DNA from: Prevotella sp. P5-108
GTDB taxonomy: Bacteria > Bacteroidota > Bacteroidia > Bacteroidales > Bacteroidaceae
NCBI RefSeq assembly: GCF_002251385.1
Contig: NZ_NPJJ01000025.1
Span: 1-64,000 of the forward strand
Direction: 5' to 3'
DNA: 64,000 nt
Below, in pieces: positions 53,382-62,449 of the stretch. The position numbers and the translations under genes are program-made. Position 1 is the stretch's first letter; each line of letters opens with the position of its first letter. The notes beneath the pieces are model-generated. The model searched no databases and had not been told where the DNA came from. It was given only the letters and a program-made list of their open reading frames with translations.

Positions 53382-53565
53382 CGCTGCTTATGTGTGTTTT
53401 GTCATGGAGGGTATAATGTTCGTGTGCATGGATGTATGAGTTGCCGCTGCTTACGACGGTTTCGTCATGGTGGGTATAATGTTCGTGTGCATGGATGTAG
53501 GAGTTGCCGCTGCTTACGTGGTGTTCGTCATGAGGGATATGTTGTTCGTGTCCATGGATGTAGGA
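53377..53565. repeat. Three tandem 63-bp units
   Basis: GTTGCCGCTGCTTA recurs at 53377, 53440 and 53503, with a diverged start at 53566 (GATGCCGC), giving exactly 63-bp spacing. Each unit holds GGGTATAATGTTCGTG-like and CATGGATGTA words. The first unit begins inside the last 19-bp module of the preceding cluster. Frames stay open because 63 is divisible by three; not called as coding. Confidence 0.85.
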
Positions 53566-53686
53566 GATGCCGCTTGGGGCCATCCCAGTATTTCCCAAGG
53601 GGAAGGAGTTTTATCTAAACGCCTTAAACACACCAAGTATGAACTCCCGCCCCTTGGGGAAGGTTAAGGGAGGGGCCTCTCCTCCT

Positions 53687-53742
53687 GCCGATGCCGTCAG
53701 CGCCACTAAGGCGGAGCCTTCAGAAGACGCCATCGGCTTTTT
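53687..53742 (+). terminator. Hairpin with T-tract in non-coding DNA
   Basis: GCCGATGCCGTC (53687-53698) pairs with GACGCCATCGGC (53726-53737), one mismatch, with an inner AAGGC-GGA-GCCTT hairpin; five Ts follow. It looks like a terminator but no gene ends nearby. It may belong to a decayed element or an unseen small RNA. Confidence 0.45.
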
Positions 53743-53798
53743 GTATCTTTTATTGTCTTGCCCCATCCCGTCAATGTACATCGTAAAACGACGCTCAC

Positions 53799-53872
53799 GG
53801 TGTGAAATCGTCATTTCGTAGCTTGCATAATGGATATCCTGGCTTGCAATCACCATTTCACACCACGAAATC
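53799..53872. repeat. Imperfect 21-bp repeat with GGTGTGAAAT inverted ends
   Basis: GGTGTGAAAT (53799-53808) is complementary to ATTTCACACC (53855-53864); between them GCTTGCA recurs 21 bp apart (53821, 53842), and GAAATCG at 53805 and 53867. It resembles the GCAAT/GAAAT units at 19192-19254. The flanking 53873-54260 has no supported gene. Confidence 0.6.
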
Positions 53873-54272
53873 GGGTTTTCGATGTGCTCGGGCGTCATTA
53901 GGCTGTGCTCGGGACTTTTTGCATAGGTCTCGGTGTGGGTGTCGCCAACCTCCGCCATCACAACAATCATCCCGCTGCTTGCAAATGCGGGAGGAAAAGG
54001 GGTGGACGTGGTGGGAAACGGACGCGGGGTAGCCCTCCTACTATGCTATAAGCCAACTCGAAAACGCTGATTTGGCAGTTTGAGGTTTTTAACATTACCT
54101 CGGATGAATAAATAATGATTAAATATACCCCTATCGATAACAATCCGTTAAATATTGTGGCTTTCTAATTATAATTTGTTATCTTCTACAGTCGCAATCC
54201 TTGATATAAATCATCTGAAAGCTCCTTTAATAGTTAATAAACGTTAACCCCGTAATAATATTTTGTATAATT

Positions 54273-54304
54273 TTTGCTATTTATCATTAATACTATTAAT
54301 TTTG
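54273..54304 (+). promoter_or_regulatory. Promoter of the second SusC/SusD locus
   Basis: TTTG (54273-54276), 20-bp spacer, TAATTTTG (54297-54304): full match to the Bacteroidetes consensus in AT-rich DNA. The predicted leader of about 185 nt before the susC start could carry regulation; no known riboswitch fold is recognised. Confidence 0.8.
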
Positions 54305-54498
54305 CACGTACATATAGTTGCAAAACGACTTAAAAACGGCTCTAAGGTTGTGCTTAAAGGATTGTTTTTTGCGCTTTTGGTTTCCAAAATGTCAGCATAA
54401 TGCTGCCGGAGACGGTGGTAAGACCCCGAAAACTTGTCATTGAGGATGAAATAATAATAATAGTTAATATAGTTTTTAATTTAAAAGAGAGAGATTTT

Positions 54499-57400
54499 AT
54501 GGAAAAAAGACTATCGATGTTTTTTGCCTGCCTCTTCCTGAGCATAGGAATGGCGCTGGCACAAACAAAAGTTACAGGTACCGTAGTCAGCAGCGAAGAC
54601 AACGAGCCTGTAATTGGTGCGTCTGTTAAAGTCGTAGGCACCAAGACTGGTGTCGCCACAGACATTGATGGAAAATTCTCGCTCGTGGTAAACAGCAAGA
54701 ACGCTGAACTCGAGTTTTCATCCATCGGTATGGTTACCAAGCGTCTTAAAGCCTCTGCCAACATGATGGTCGTGCTCGACCCCGACAGTCATGTATTGGA
54801 GCAAGTAGTGGTTACCGGTTACGGCCAGGCCAAGAAGGTGGGTGCCGTTGTAGGTGCCATCGGTACTGTAGGCTCTGAAAAGCTCGGCAAGATTGTTACC
54901 CCTAACTTCACCGACGCTCTTGCCGGTCAGGTTTCTGGTCTGTCTGTGCTCAGCTCAGCCGGTGACCCTTCGACCACAGCTACAATCCGTCTGCGTGGTG
55001 TCAACTTCCTGCAGACCAGCAACCAGCCCCTCTTCATTCTGGATGGTGCACCTATCAGCTCTTCATTCTTCAGCACCCTCAACCCTGAGGACATTGCCAA
55101 TATCACCGTGCTCAAGGATGCTGCTTCTACTTCTATCTACGGTGCGCGTGCTGCCAACGGTGTGATCCTTATCACCTCTAAGCAGGGTCGTTACAACGAG
55201 AGCGCCCAGGTTAGCGTCAAGGCCCAGTGGGGTGTTTCTTCTCCTACTTCCGACGGTGCAGAGATGATGAACTCTGAGCAGTACGTACAGTTCCGCGATA
55301 TTATCGGTCAGCCCGTGAGCGACGAAATCCGCAATCTGGTCAAGAACTACGGCCTCAATACCAACTGGTATGACGAGGTGCTGAGCAGTTCGGCTCCTAC
55401 TTATGATATCAATGCCACCATGCAGGGCGGTAGCCAGACAGTCAACTACTATATGTCTTACAACCACCACAAGCAGCAGGGTCTGGTAGAGAAGTCTGCT
55501 ATGCAGCGCTCTGTCCTCAATGCCCGTATCAACGCTCGTCTGAACAAGTTCTTCAAGGTGGGCTACAGCGCCAACATCGGTGTACAGGACTTCGAGCAGA
55601 ACGCCGTATGGAGCGCCATGCAGAGTGCCAGCAGCATTTATACTAACAACCCTCTGGTATTTGCCCGTAAGGCTCTGCCCTTCGACGTACCTTATTATTA
55701 TAGCTTCGACGACAGCGGCAAGCTCATCAAGGGCGCCAAGGCCGACTATCTGCACTACTCTGGTATGAAGACCATGGAACAGGACAGCAGATACCGTCGC
55801 TCTTTCCGCAAGCGTATCACCCTCAACACTTCACTCAATGAGGTGCTTACTCCTATCGACGGTCTTACCCTGACCGCCCAGCAGTCGCTCGAGCTGGTCA
55901 ACCAGACCCTCGACAACCGCAACCTGCCTTGGGAGACTTTCCGGACTCCTATGGGCGACATTGTAGGTGATGGCGCTGTAGGCTCGATGAATACCGGTGC
56001 CGTACAGAACCGTTATACCTCTTCTTATCAGTACAACCTCATCCACACTGCTGAATACCGCAAGGGCTTTGGCGACCACAACATCGACGTGCTGGTTGGT
56101 GAGGAAACCCGCATCACCAAGGACTGGCAGTTTGGTGCCTTCGCAACAGGTCATGCCGATGCCCGTCTGATGAACATCACCAGCGGTACTAACGTTGCCC
56201 TCTCTGACCTCGAGGACGCTCAGACCAAGGTTGTTGCCAACTCACTCTTCGCCACTCTGGAGTACAACTTCAAGGAGAAGTATTATTTCTACAGCTCTAT
56301 CCGTCGCGACGGTAGCTCTAAGTTTGCTCCCGACCACCGCTGGGGTACCTTCTGGTCACTCGGTGTGAAGTGGGATGCCAAGAAGGAGAGCTTCCTCAAG
56401 GACGTAAGTTGGCTCAACGATGCCTCACTGAGTCTCAACTATGGTACTACCGGTAGTGACGCAGGTCCTGGTGCCTACGAGTACTTCGGTCTCTATGGCC
56501 AGGGTTCGCTCTACAACGGCCAGACCACTCTGGGTATCGCACAGGCTGCCAACTATATGCTGACTTGGGAGAAGGTGGACAAGCTCAACTTCGGTATCAA
56601 TGCCCGCGTCTTCGACCGTCTGGGTGTCAACATCAACCTCTACAAGAACAAGAGTACCGATATGATTATGGACGTTCCTTACTCTTTCACCACTGGTTTC
56701 TCTGCTGGTGTGGGTAACGTAGGTTCGATGGTCAACAAGGGATTTGAAGCCGACGTCGATGTAGACATCATCAAGACTCGCGACATGCGCTGGACCTTCA
56801 AGGCCAACGTAGGTTACAACAAGAACGAAATCACCGAGCTCTTTGCCGGTCGTGACAACTATACCATCGCCAATACCGGTGTACGCTATGAGGTAGGCCG
56901 CAGCTATGGTGAGTTCTATCTGCCCCGCCGTGCAGGCGTTGACCCACGCGACGGTGCCCCCATGTGGTACGACAAGGATGGCAACATCACCAAGACCTTC
57001 AGCGAGGAGAACTGTACAGTATGGACTGGCAAGAACCGTTATGCCCCCTGGATTGGTGGTTTCGGTACCAACTTCACCTGGAAGGGCTTTGCCATCATCG
57101 CTGACTTCGCTTGGCAGAACGGCAAGTACCTGCTGATGAACGAGGAAGTCTTCACCGCCAACCCCGCCAACGCTACTTCATGGAACCAGCAGACCAAGAT
57201 GCTGAACATCTGGACCAAGCCCGGTCAGATTACCGACATCCCTGCTGCTGGATACAACGTGACCATGCTCGACGACAATCTGCTCGACAACGCTTCATTC
57301 CTGCGTATGAAGACCCTGAGCCTCCAGTACGACCTGCCCAAGAAGTGGCTTGCTCCTCTGCGCTATGTCAAGGGCTTCAAGGTATTTGGTATCGCTCGTA

Positions 57401-57516
57401 ACCTCTTCACCATTACTTCGTTCTCTGGTTATGACCCAGAGCCCGATATCAACCTGGTTAAGTTCAACTATCCTAACACCCGCCAGTTCGTGCTCGGTGC
57501 CGAAGTTACATTCTAA
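54499..57516 (+). CDS. SusC/RagA TonB-dependent transporter without STN domain
   Basis: 1005 residues. Signal peptide MEKRLSMFFACLFLSIGMALAQ, carboxypeptidase-D-like domain (VTGTVVSSEDNEPVIGASVKVVG), plug with VVVTGYGQAKKVG and ATIRLRGVNFLQTSNQPLFILDG, and a barrel ending FVLGAEVTF. Lack of an STN domain means it is not wired to a FecR-type sensor. The start at 54499 follows an A-rich stretch and gives the signal peptide. First gene of a three-gene locus with no adjacent glycosidase or regulator; the cargo is unknown. Confidence 0.95.
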   Translation: MEKRLSMFFACLFLSIGMALAQTKVTGTVVSSEDNEPVIGASVKVVGTKTGVATDIDGKFSLVVNSKNAELEFSSIGMVTKRLKASANMMVVLDPDSHVLEQVVVTGYGQAKKVGAVVGAIGTVGSEKLGKIVTPNFTDALAGQVSGLSVLSSAGDPSTTATIRLRGVNFLQTSNQPLFILDGAPISSSFFSTLNPEDIANITVLKDAASTSIYGARAANGVILITSKQGRYNESAQVSVKAQWGVSSPTSDGAEMMNSEQYVQFRDIIGQPVSDEIRNLVKNYGLNTNWYDEVLSSSAPTYDINATMQGGSQTVNYYMSYNHHKQQGLVEKSAMQRSVLNARINARLNKFFKVGYSANIGVQDFEQNAVWSAMQSASSIYTNNPLVFARKALPFDVPYYYSFDDSGKLIKGAKADYLHYSGMKTMEQDSRYRRSFRKRITLNTSLNEVLTPIDGLTLTAQQSLELVNQTLDNRNLPWETFRTPMGDIVGDGAVGSMNTGAVQNRYTSSYQYNLIHTAEYRKGFGDHNIDVLVGEETRITKDWQFGAFATGHADARLMNITSGTNVALSDLEDAQTKVVANSLFATLEYNFKEKYYFYSSIRRDGSSKFAPDHRWGTFWSLGVKWDAKKESFLKDVSWLNDASLSLNYGTTGSDAGPGAYEYFGLYGQGSLYNGQTTLGIAQAANYMLTWEKVDKLNFGINARVFDRLGVNINLYKNKSTDMIMDVPYSFTTGFSAGVGNVGSMVNKGFEADVDVDIIKTRDMRWTFKANVGYNKNEITELFAGRDNYTIANTGVRYEVGRSYGEFYLPRRAGVDPRDGAPMWYDKDGNITKTFSEENCTVWTGKNRYAPWIGGFGTNFTWKGFAIIADFAWQNGKYLLMNEEVFTANPANATSWNQQTKMLNIWTKPGQITDIPAAGYNVTMLDDNLLDNASFLRMKTLSLQYDLPKKWLAPLRYVKGFKVFGIARNLFTITSFSGYDPEPDINLVKFNYPNTRQFVLGAEVTF

Positions 57517-57532
57517 CAATATAACACGATAA

Positions 57533-59083
57533 ATGGAAAAGAATATGAAAAAAATATATTTTTCACTGATGTTGCTTGCGACATTGTTCGTTACTTCATG
57601 TAGCATGGACCAGAAGCCCTTCGGAGCTCTCGACGACCAGTCCGCAATTCGCAACGAGAAGGACCTCTATCAGTTCCGTAACATCCTCTACAGCAATCTT
57701 CGCGGTCTTACTTCCGGCGGTTGGCTCTACCAGCCCGACCTGGTAGCCGACGAGTTTGTAGGCTTGTTGAGCAACGGTAACCGTAACGGTGAGCTCAACA
57801 GCGGTAACATCCTCGCTTCTACCGGCGAAATCGAGAGCATGTGGGGTAGCTGCTACAGCGTCATCAAGAACTGTAACAAGCTGATGGAAGAGGCCGACAA
57901 GCTGCTGGGTCAGGAGGGTCTTACCGATGCCCAGGTGCTTGCCATCAAACGCTATCGCGCAGAGGCTTCGTTTACCCGTGCCTATGCTTACTTCTTCCTG
58001 GCCGACCACTTCTGCCAGTCTTACACACAGACCAATCCCGAGGCAGAGCATTCTGGTCTGCCCCTGCAGACGGTCTACTATCCTACATCCAATGCGTCCT
58101 ACTATCCCGACCGCAGCACATTGGCAGAGACCTTCAGTCTCATCGAGACCGACCTTGCCAATGCCTACGACGGCATCAAGGCCTACGAGGCCAGCGGTGC
58201 CAGTGATGTAGCCGACCTGCTCAAGCCCAACGCCGCTTACGTATCTTCGTTTGCCGTAGAGGCTATGATGGCTCGTGTGGCTCTCGTCAAGGGCGACTAT
58301 CCCACAGCTCTTGCCAAGGCCAAGGACGTAATCACCAACGGTGCCTATACTCTTACCACCATTGCCGATTACAAGAAGCTCTGGACCAATGACGCCGGTA
58401 CCGAGGTGATCTTCCGCCCCTTCATGTCAAATACTGAGCTTGGCGGTTCGGTAGGTGGTGCTTACATCTCTTCCGACAACCAGACTTGCGACTATATCCC
58501 CACCTACGCCACTCTGAATACCTTCGCTGTTGAAGGCGACGTGCGCTTCGACACATTCTTCGAGGTCAACGAGGGTGTAAAGGTCGAGGGTAGCACCTAT
58601 GCTCTGTACCAGTTTGTCAAGTTCCCCGGCAACAGCTCACTGCGTACCGGTAGCGCTAACAACCTGGTCAACATGTGCAAGCCTTTCCGTCTCTCTGAGA
58701 TGTACCTCATCGCTGCCGAGGCTGCTGCCCGCACCAATGTGGATGGCTCAAGCTATCTGAACACCTTCCTCAAGAACCGTATCGAGGACTATCAGGCCGC
58801 TTCGTTCACCTCTGAGCAGCTGCTCACCTCGGCTCTGCGTCAGCGTCAGCTTGAGTTTGTAGGCGAGGGCTTCCGTCTGAGCGACCTGCGTCGTCTGGGT
58901 CTCGGCTTCAGCCGTACTGCCGACTATCCTGCCGCTATGGGTATCAACGGTATCATTACCGTGAAGAGCGCAAGCGTTACCTATAAGGCTGGTGACTATC
59001 GTTACACATGGCCTATTCCTCAGAGCGAGCTCGACAGCAACCCCAAGCTGAAGACTCAGCAGAACCCCGGATACGCCGATTAA
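57533..59083 (+). CDS. SusD/RagB surface lipoprotein
   Basis: 516 residues (512 from the second ATG) with lipobox LMLLATLFVTSC. SusD-type features: YRAEASFTRAYAYFFLADHFC, RLSEMYLIAAEAAAR, LRQRQLEFVGEGFRLSDLRRLG and the terminal WPIPQSELDSNPKL. Forms the lid of the preceding SusC. 16 bp after susC and 31 bp before the next lipoprotein, so a single operon. Confidence 0.95.
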   Translation: MEKNMKKIYFSLMLLATLFVTSCSMDQKPFGALDDQSAIRNEKDLYQFRNILYSNLRGLTSGGWLYQPDLVADEFVGLLSNGNRNGELNSGNILASTGEIESMWGSCYSVIKNCNKLMEEADKLLGQEGLTDAQVLAIKRYRAEASFTRAYAYFFLADHFCQSYTQTNPEAEHSGLPLQTVYYPTSNASYYPDRSTLAETFSLIETDLANAYDGIKAYEASGASDVADLLKPNAAYVSSFAVEAMMARVALVKGDYPTALAKAKDVITNGAYTLTTIADYKKLWTNDAGTEVIFRPFMSNTELGGSVGGAYISSDNQTCDYIPTYATLNTFAVEGDVRFDTFFEVNEGVKVEGSTYALYQFVKFPGNSSLRTGSANNLVNMCKPFRLSEMYLIAAEAAARTNVDGSSYLNTFLKNRIEDYQAASFTSEQLLTSALRQRQLEFVGEGFRLSDLRRLGLGFSRTADYPAAMGINGIITVKSASVTYKAGDYRYTWPIPQSELDSNPKLKTQQNPGYAD

Positions 59084-59114
59084 TCAGTATAACTATTAAA
59101 GAATACATCACAGT

Positions 59115-60011
59115 ATGAAATATATCAAATTGTTTATGCTCCTTGCAGTGACCGCTTTCTTTGCGGCCTGCTCGGACGATGATGCCAGCTGGAACACCAA
59201 TGCCGACGTAACCGTCGAGATGGGCAAGACAGAAGTCAAGGTCAAGGAAGGTGCAGGTCTTTTCAATGTGCCTATCGTTGTCAAAGGTGAGACTACAGCT
59301 CCCGTGCGTGTACATGTGTCAATGAGAGAGTCGGGCAGCAACCCTGCCAAGAAGGACGTCAACTATATGGTTACTGATACCACCATCGTCATCTCTGACG
59401 GTGCCGGCAAGGTAGAAGTCAAGACCGTCGATGACGATGAAATCAATGAAAACCGTACCTTCGAAGTATATATCGTTTCTGCCGATGGCGCCAAGGTAGG
59501 CGCCAACTCTTCTACCAATGTTGTACTTCGTGACAACGACTCTGAGTTCTATGAGAAACTCCAGGGTGTATGGAAGATGAAGTGCGTCGACGCCAATGGT
59601 GCTGCCAAGGAGTGGTCGGTAACCGTGACCGGCGGCGATGAGGAAAGCGAGGACTACAACCACTATCTCTATGTCTCTGGCATGATGGGCTATGACTGGA
59701 CAATGGCCGTGCTCAAGTATGACTACGACAAGGCTACCAAACAGGGCTCACTGGCATTCGACGAACTGGGTTCTTACAAGTTTGCCGACGGTGTAGACTT
59801 CGGTCTTGGCAATGCTCCTAACTACGTATGTCTCTTCTCTCAAGACGGTAGAAATCTTACTACCGAGCCTATCGGTGGTACCTGGAGTGCAGACTTCAAG
59901 ACTGTCACCTTCGATGCCGACAAGGTCTTGTGTGGTGGTATCTTCGGTTCCAACGGTTCATTCACGGGTTATATATGGTTCTCTGCCAAGAGCATTACCA
60001 TGGTACGCTAA
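59115..60011 (+). CDS. Calx-beta-like surface lipoprotein of the second Sus locus
   Basis: 298 residues; lipobox LLAVTAFFAAC. Residues about 30-150 resemble a Calx-beta/Ig-like repeat (VKEGAGLFNVPIVVKGETTAPVRVHV; VDDDEINENRTFEVYIVSADGAKVG). The remaining half is a beta-rich domain starting YEKLQGVWKMKCVDANG, lipocalin-like in appearance. Its place after SusCD suggests a surface binding protein. No enzyme motif is seen and the ligand is unknown. Confidence 0.85.
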   Translation: MKYIKLFMLLAVTAFFAACSDDDASWNTNADVTVEMGKTEVKVKEGAGLFNVPIVVKGETTAPVRVHVSMRESGSNPAKKDVNYMVTDTTIVISDGAGKVEVKTVDDDEINENRTFEVYIVSADGAKVGANSSTNVVLRDNDSEFYEKLQGVWKMKCVDANGAAKEWSVTVTGGDEESEDYNHYLYVSGMMGYDWTMAVLKYDYDKATKQGSLAFDELGSYKFADGVDFGLGNAPNYVCLFSQDGRNLTTEPIGGTWSADFKTVTFDADKVLCGGIFGSNGSFTGYIWFSAKSITMVR

Positions 60012-60060
60012 TCGATTAGCTGAAATCTGCGTGATGACTCATGCGGAAATGACAATAAAA

Positions 60061-60095
60061 AAGATTGCCGGCACAGCGCTGGCAATCTTTTTTTA
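60061..60095 (+). terminator. Terminator of the second Sus locus
   Basis: AAGATTGCCGGC (60061-60072) pairs with GCTGGCAATCTT (60078-60089), one wobble; a run of Ts follows and an A-run precedes the stem. 50 bp past the lipoprotein stop. Confidence 0.88.
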
Positions 60096-60217
60096 TGCCA
60101 TGACCTCATTTTGTTGCCCGATGATAGCCGTTAGGTTGGAAAAAATAATTATTTTTGCATACGAGTTTGCTAATGAACACGTTATCGACAAAAATGTCAA
60201 ATAAAATAATTCAAATC

Positions 60218-62356
60218 ATGATGAAAAGATTCCTTACTGCACTGTTGCTGTTGGTAGCTACAGTAGCAGTCCATGCCGTCCCCGCCGACCCAAGCGTGTG
60301 GCGCATCTTCAAAACTGCCGATGGCAAGACTGTTCGCGTACAGCTGTGTGGCGACGAGTTTATGCGTTACTGGAAAGCCGAGAACGGCGCCTGTTACACC
60401 CTTGAGAGCAACGATGTGCTGCGTGTGGCAGACATGCAGCAGCTGCAGCTCAACGCCACCAACATGCGCAGCCAGATGGAGCCTGCCCGCAGTCAGGGCA
60501 AGCAGCGCAAGTCGTGGAGAGAGAAGGTGGCACAGCGTGTCAACTTCACCGGCGAGAAGCGTTGCCTCATTATCCTCGCCCAGTTCTCTGACGTCGCTTT
60601 CACGATGGACGACCCCCAGGCTTACTACAACCGCGTGGCCAATGAGAAAGGTCTCAAAGAAGGTAAGTTTGTAGGCAGCGTGGCAGACTACTTCAGCGCC
60701 CAGAGCGGTGGCGTGTTCAACATCACCTTCGACGTGGTAGGTCCCTATACCCTCGGCTCGCAGGTTTCTTATGGTGGCAATGTCAACGGCAACGACCAGA
60801 ACGCCCGTGGTATGATACTTGATGCCTGCAACAAGGCTTATGCCGATGGCCTCGACTTCTCGCCCTATGACTGGGACGGCGACGGCTTTGTCGAGGAAGT
60901 CTATGTCATCTATGCCGGCCGTGGCGAGGCTACTGGTGGCGGTAAAAATACCGTATGGCCCCACAAGTGGCAGCTCGCTTCGCCCGTGAAGTATGGCAAC
61001 AAGTATGTCAGCGTCTACGCCTGCTCCAACGAGTTGCGCAGTGCCAGCAGCTATATGGGCATCGGCACCATCTGCCACGAGTTCTCCCACTGCTTGGGTT
61101 ATCCCGACATGTATGACACCCGCGGCAACTCTGGTACCAGCAACACCTGGTATGGCATGGGCACCTGGGACCTCATGTGCTCGGGCAGCTACAATGGCAA
61201 CGAGTATTGTCCTGCCGGCTACACCGCTTACGAGAAGATGGTCGGCGGATGGATTAAGCCCGTTGACCTCTCTGAAACTCTTACCTGCAGCGTCAAGGAC
61301 CTGAAGACCACTGCCAAGGGTGGCGAAGTCTACAAAGTGACCAACCCCGGCAGCAGCAATGAGTACTATCTCATCGAGAACCGTCAGCAGGAAGGTTGGG
61401 ACAAGTATATCGCGGCTTCGGGCATTATGATCAATCATATCGACTATAATCCTACTCTCTGGCAGTGGAACTGCCCCAATACTCCTGATAGAGGCAACGA
61501 CCACGAGCGCATCACCATCATCCCTGCTGACAATGTCAAGAGCGGTGAAACAGAGGCGGGCGACGCATGGCCCTATGGCGGACACAACAGTCTGGGCAAT
61601 AACACCAGTCCGGCCTGTGTGGTGTATAACGACAACAACGGCAGGATGCTTATGAACATCCTCATCAGCAAGATGTCTTGCTCGGGCGGTCTGGCTTCGT
61701 TCAACTTTGCCAACCTCAACAACGGCGCTTCTCAGGAAGGCTATCTGCTCAAGGAGACCTTCGACCGCTGTCTCGGTACCGGTGCCAACGACGACAAGGG
61801 CTTCTACAAGCCCGACAACCTCCTGCAAGCAAAAAACTTTGCCAATGGTACTTTCGAACCCGATGTTACAGGATGGGAAGCTGGCATGACCCTCAAGGGC
61901 GCTTACCAGTGTGCGGTCATCGGCCGCAATGGCAACGCATCAGGCACCTATCATCTGACGAGTCCTTCATTCAATGTCGACGCCAACACGCCTGTCACCA
62001 TCAAGTTCAAGGCTGCTCCCTTCGACAAGAACAACAGCAATACGCTCACCCTCTCTACCAGCAACGGTACGCTGTCGACCACTACTTTCAACCTGACCGA
62101 AGGCCAGTGGACCGACTGCAGCACCACGCTGAGAGCATCGGGCAAGACGCAGCTCACCTTCAACTCCTGCCGTCTCTTCCTCGATGAGGTTGAAATCCAG
62201 ACCAGCGTAGAGTCGGGTATCGACAATGTCTACACCCCCTCTTCGCGTCCCGCCAAGGTGGGCATCTACACCCTCTCGGGTGTCTATCTCGGCACCGACG
62301 CCAGCTCGCTCCCCCACGGCGTCTACATCATCAACGGCCATAAGGTAGTGAAGTAA
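60218..62356 (+). CDS. M6 family metalloprotease with T9SS-type tail
   Basis: About 712 residues. Signal peptide MMKRFLTALLLLVATVAVHA. The M6 (immune inhibitor A-like) domain has CLIILAQFSDVAF, YDWDGDGFVEEVYVIYAGRGEA, the zinc motif CHEFSHCLGYPDMYD (HExxHxxGxPD, first His near 287) and TWYGMGTWDLMCSGSYNG. A beta-sandwich follows and the tail GIYTLSGVYLGTDASSLPHGVYII is a Por-secretion-like sorting domain. It is probably an exported endopeptidase. ATGs at 60194, 60218 and 60221 compete; the hydrophobic signal favours the latter two. Separate transcript from the Sus locus. Confidence 0.92.
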   Translation: MMKRFLTALLLLVATVAVHAVPADPSVWRIFKTADGKTVRVQLCGDEFMRYWKAENGACYTLESNDVLRVADMQQLQLNATNMRSQMEPARSQGKQRKSWREKVAQRVNFTGEKRCLIILAQFSDVAFTMDDPQAYYNRVANEKGLKEGKFVGSVADYFSAQSGGVFNITFDVVGPYTLGSQVSYGGNVNGNDQNARGMILDACNKAYADGLDFSPYDWDGDGFVEEVYVIYAGRGEATGGGKNTVWPHKWQLASPVKYGNKYVSVYACSNELRSASSYMGIGTICHEFSHCLGYPDMYDTRGNSGTSNTWYGMGTWDLMCSGSYNGNEYCPAGYTAYEKMVGGWIKPVDLSETLTCSVKDLKTTAKGGEVYKVTNPGSSNEYYLIENRQQEGWDKYIAASGIMINHIDYNPTLWQWNCPNTPDRGNDHERITIIPADNVKSGETEAGDAWPYGGHNSLGNNTSPACVVYNDNNGRMLMNILISKMSCSGGLASFNFANLNNGASQEGYLLKETFDRCLGTGANDDKGFYKPDNLLQAKNFANGTFEPDVTGWEAGMTLKGAYQCAVIGRNGNASGTYHLTSPSFNVDANTPVTIKFKAAPFDKNNSNTLTLSTSNGTLSTTTFNLTEGQWTDCSTTLRASGKTQLTFNSCRLFLDEVEIQTSVESGIDNVYTPSSRPAKVGIYTLSGVYLGTDASSLPHGVYIINGHKVVK

Positions 62357-62383
62357 GGGTTACACCTTATTAATATATATAGG

Positions 62384-62426
62384 CATCGCCGACATCGTGT
62401 CCTCTGTGGACATGGTGTCGGCGATG
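62384..62426 (+). terminator. Hairpin after the M6 protease gene
   Basis: CATCGCCGACATCGTGTCC (62384-62402) pairs with 62408-62426, three mismatches or wobbles, 5-nt loop. It starts 27 bp past the stop. No U-tract, so termination is inferred from position. Confidence 0.6.
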
Positions 62427-62449
62427 TGGGTTGTAGTTGTAAGCCCTTT

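Noticed and set aside
53187..53618. Frame with 21-residue repeats rich in Cys and Arg
   Set aside because: Product of the 63-bp tandem DNA repeat and neighbouring modules; the opposite strand is equally open.
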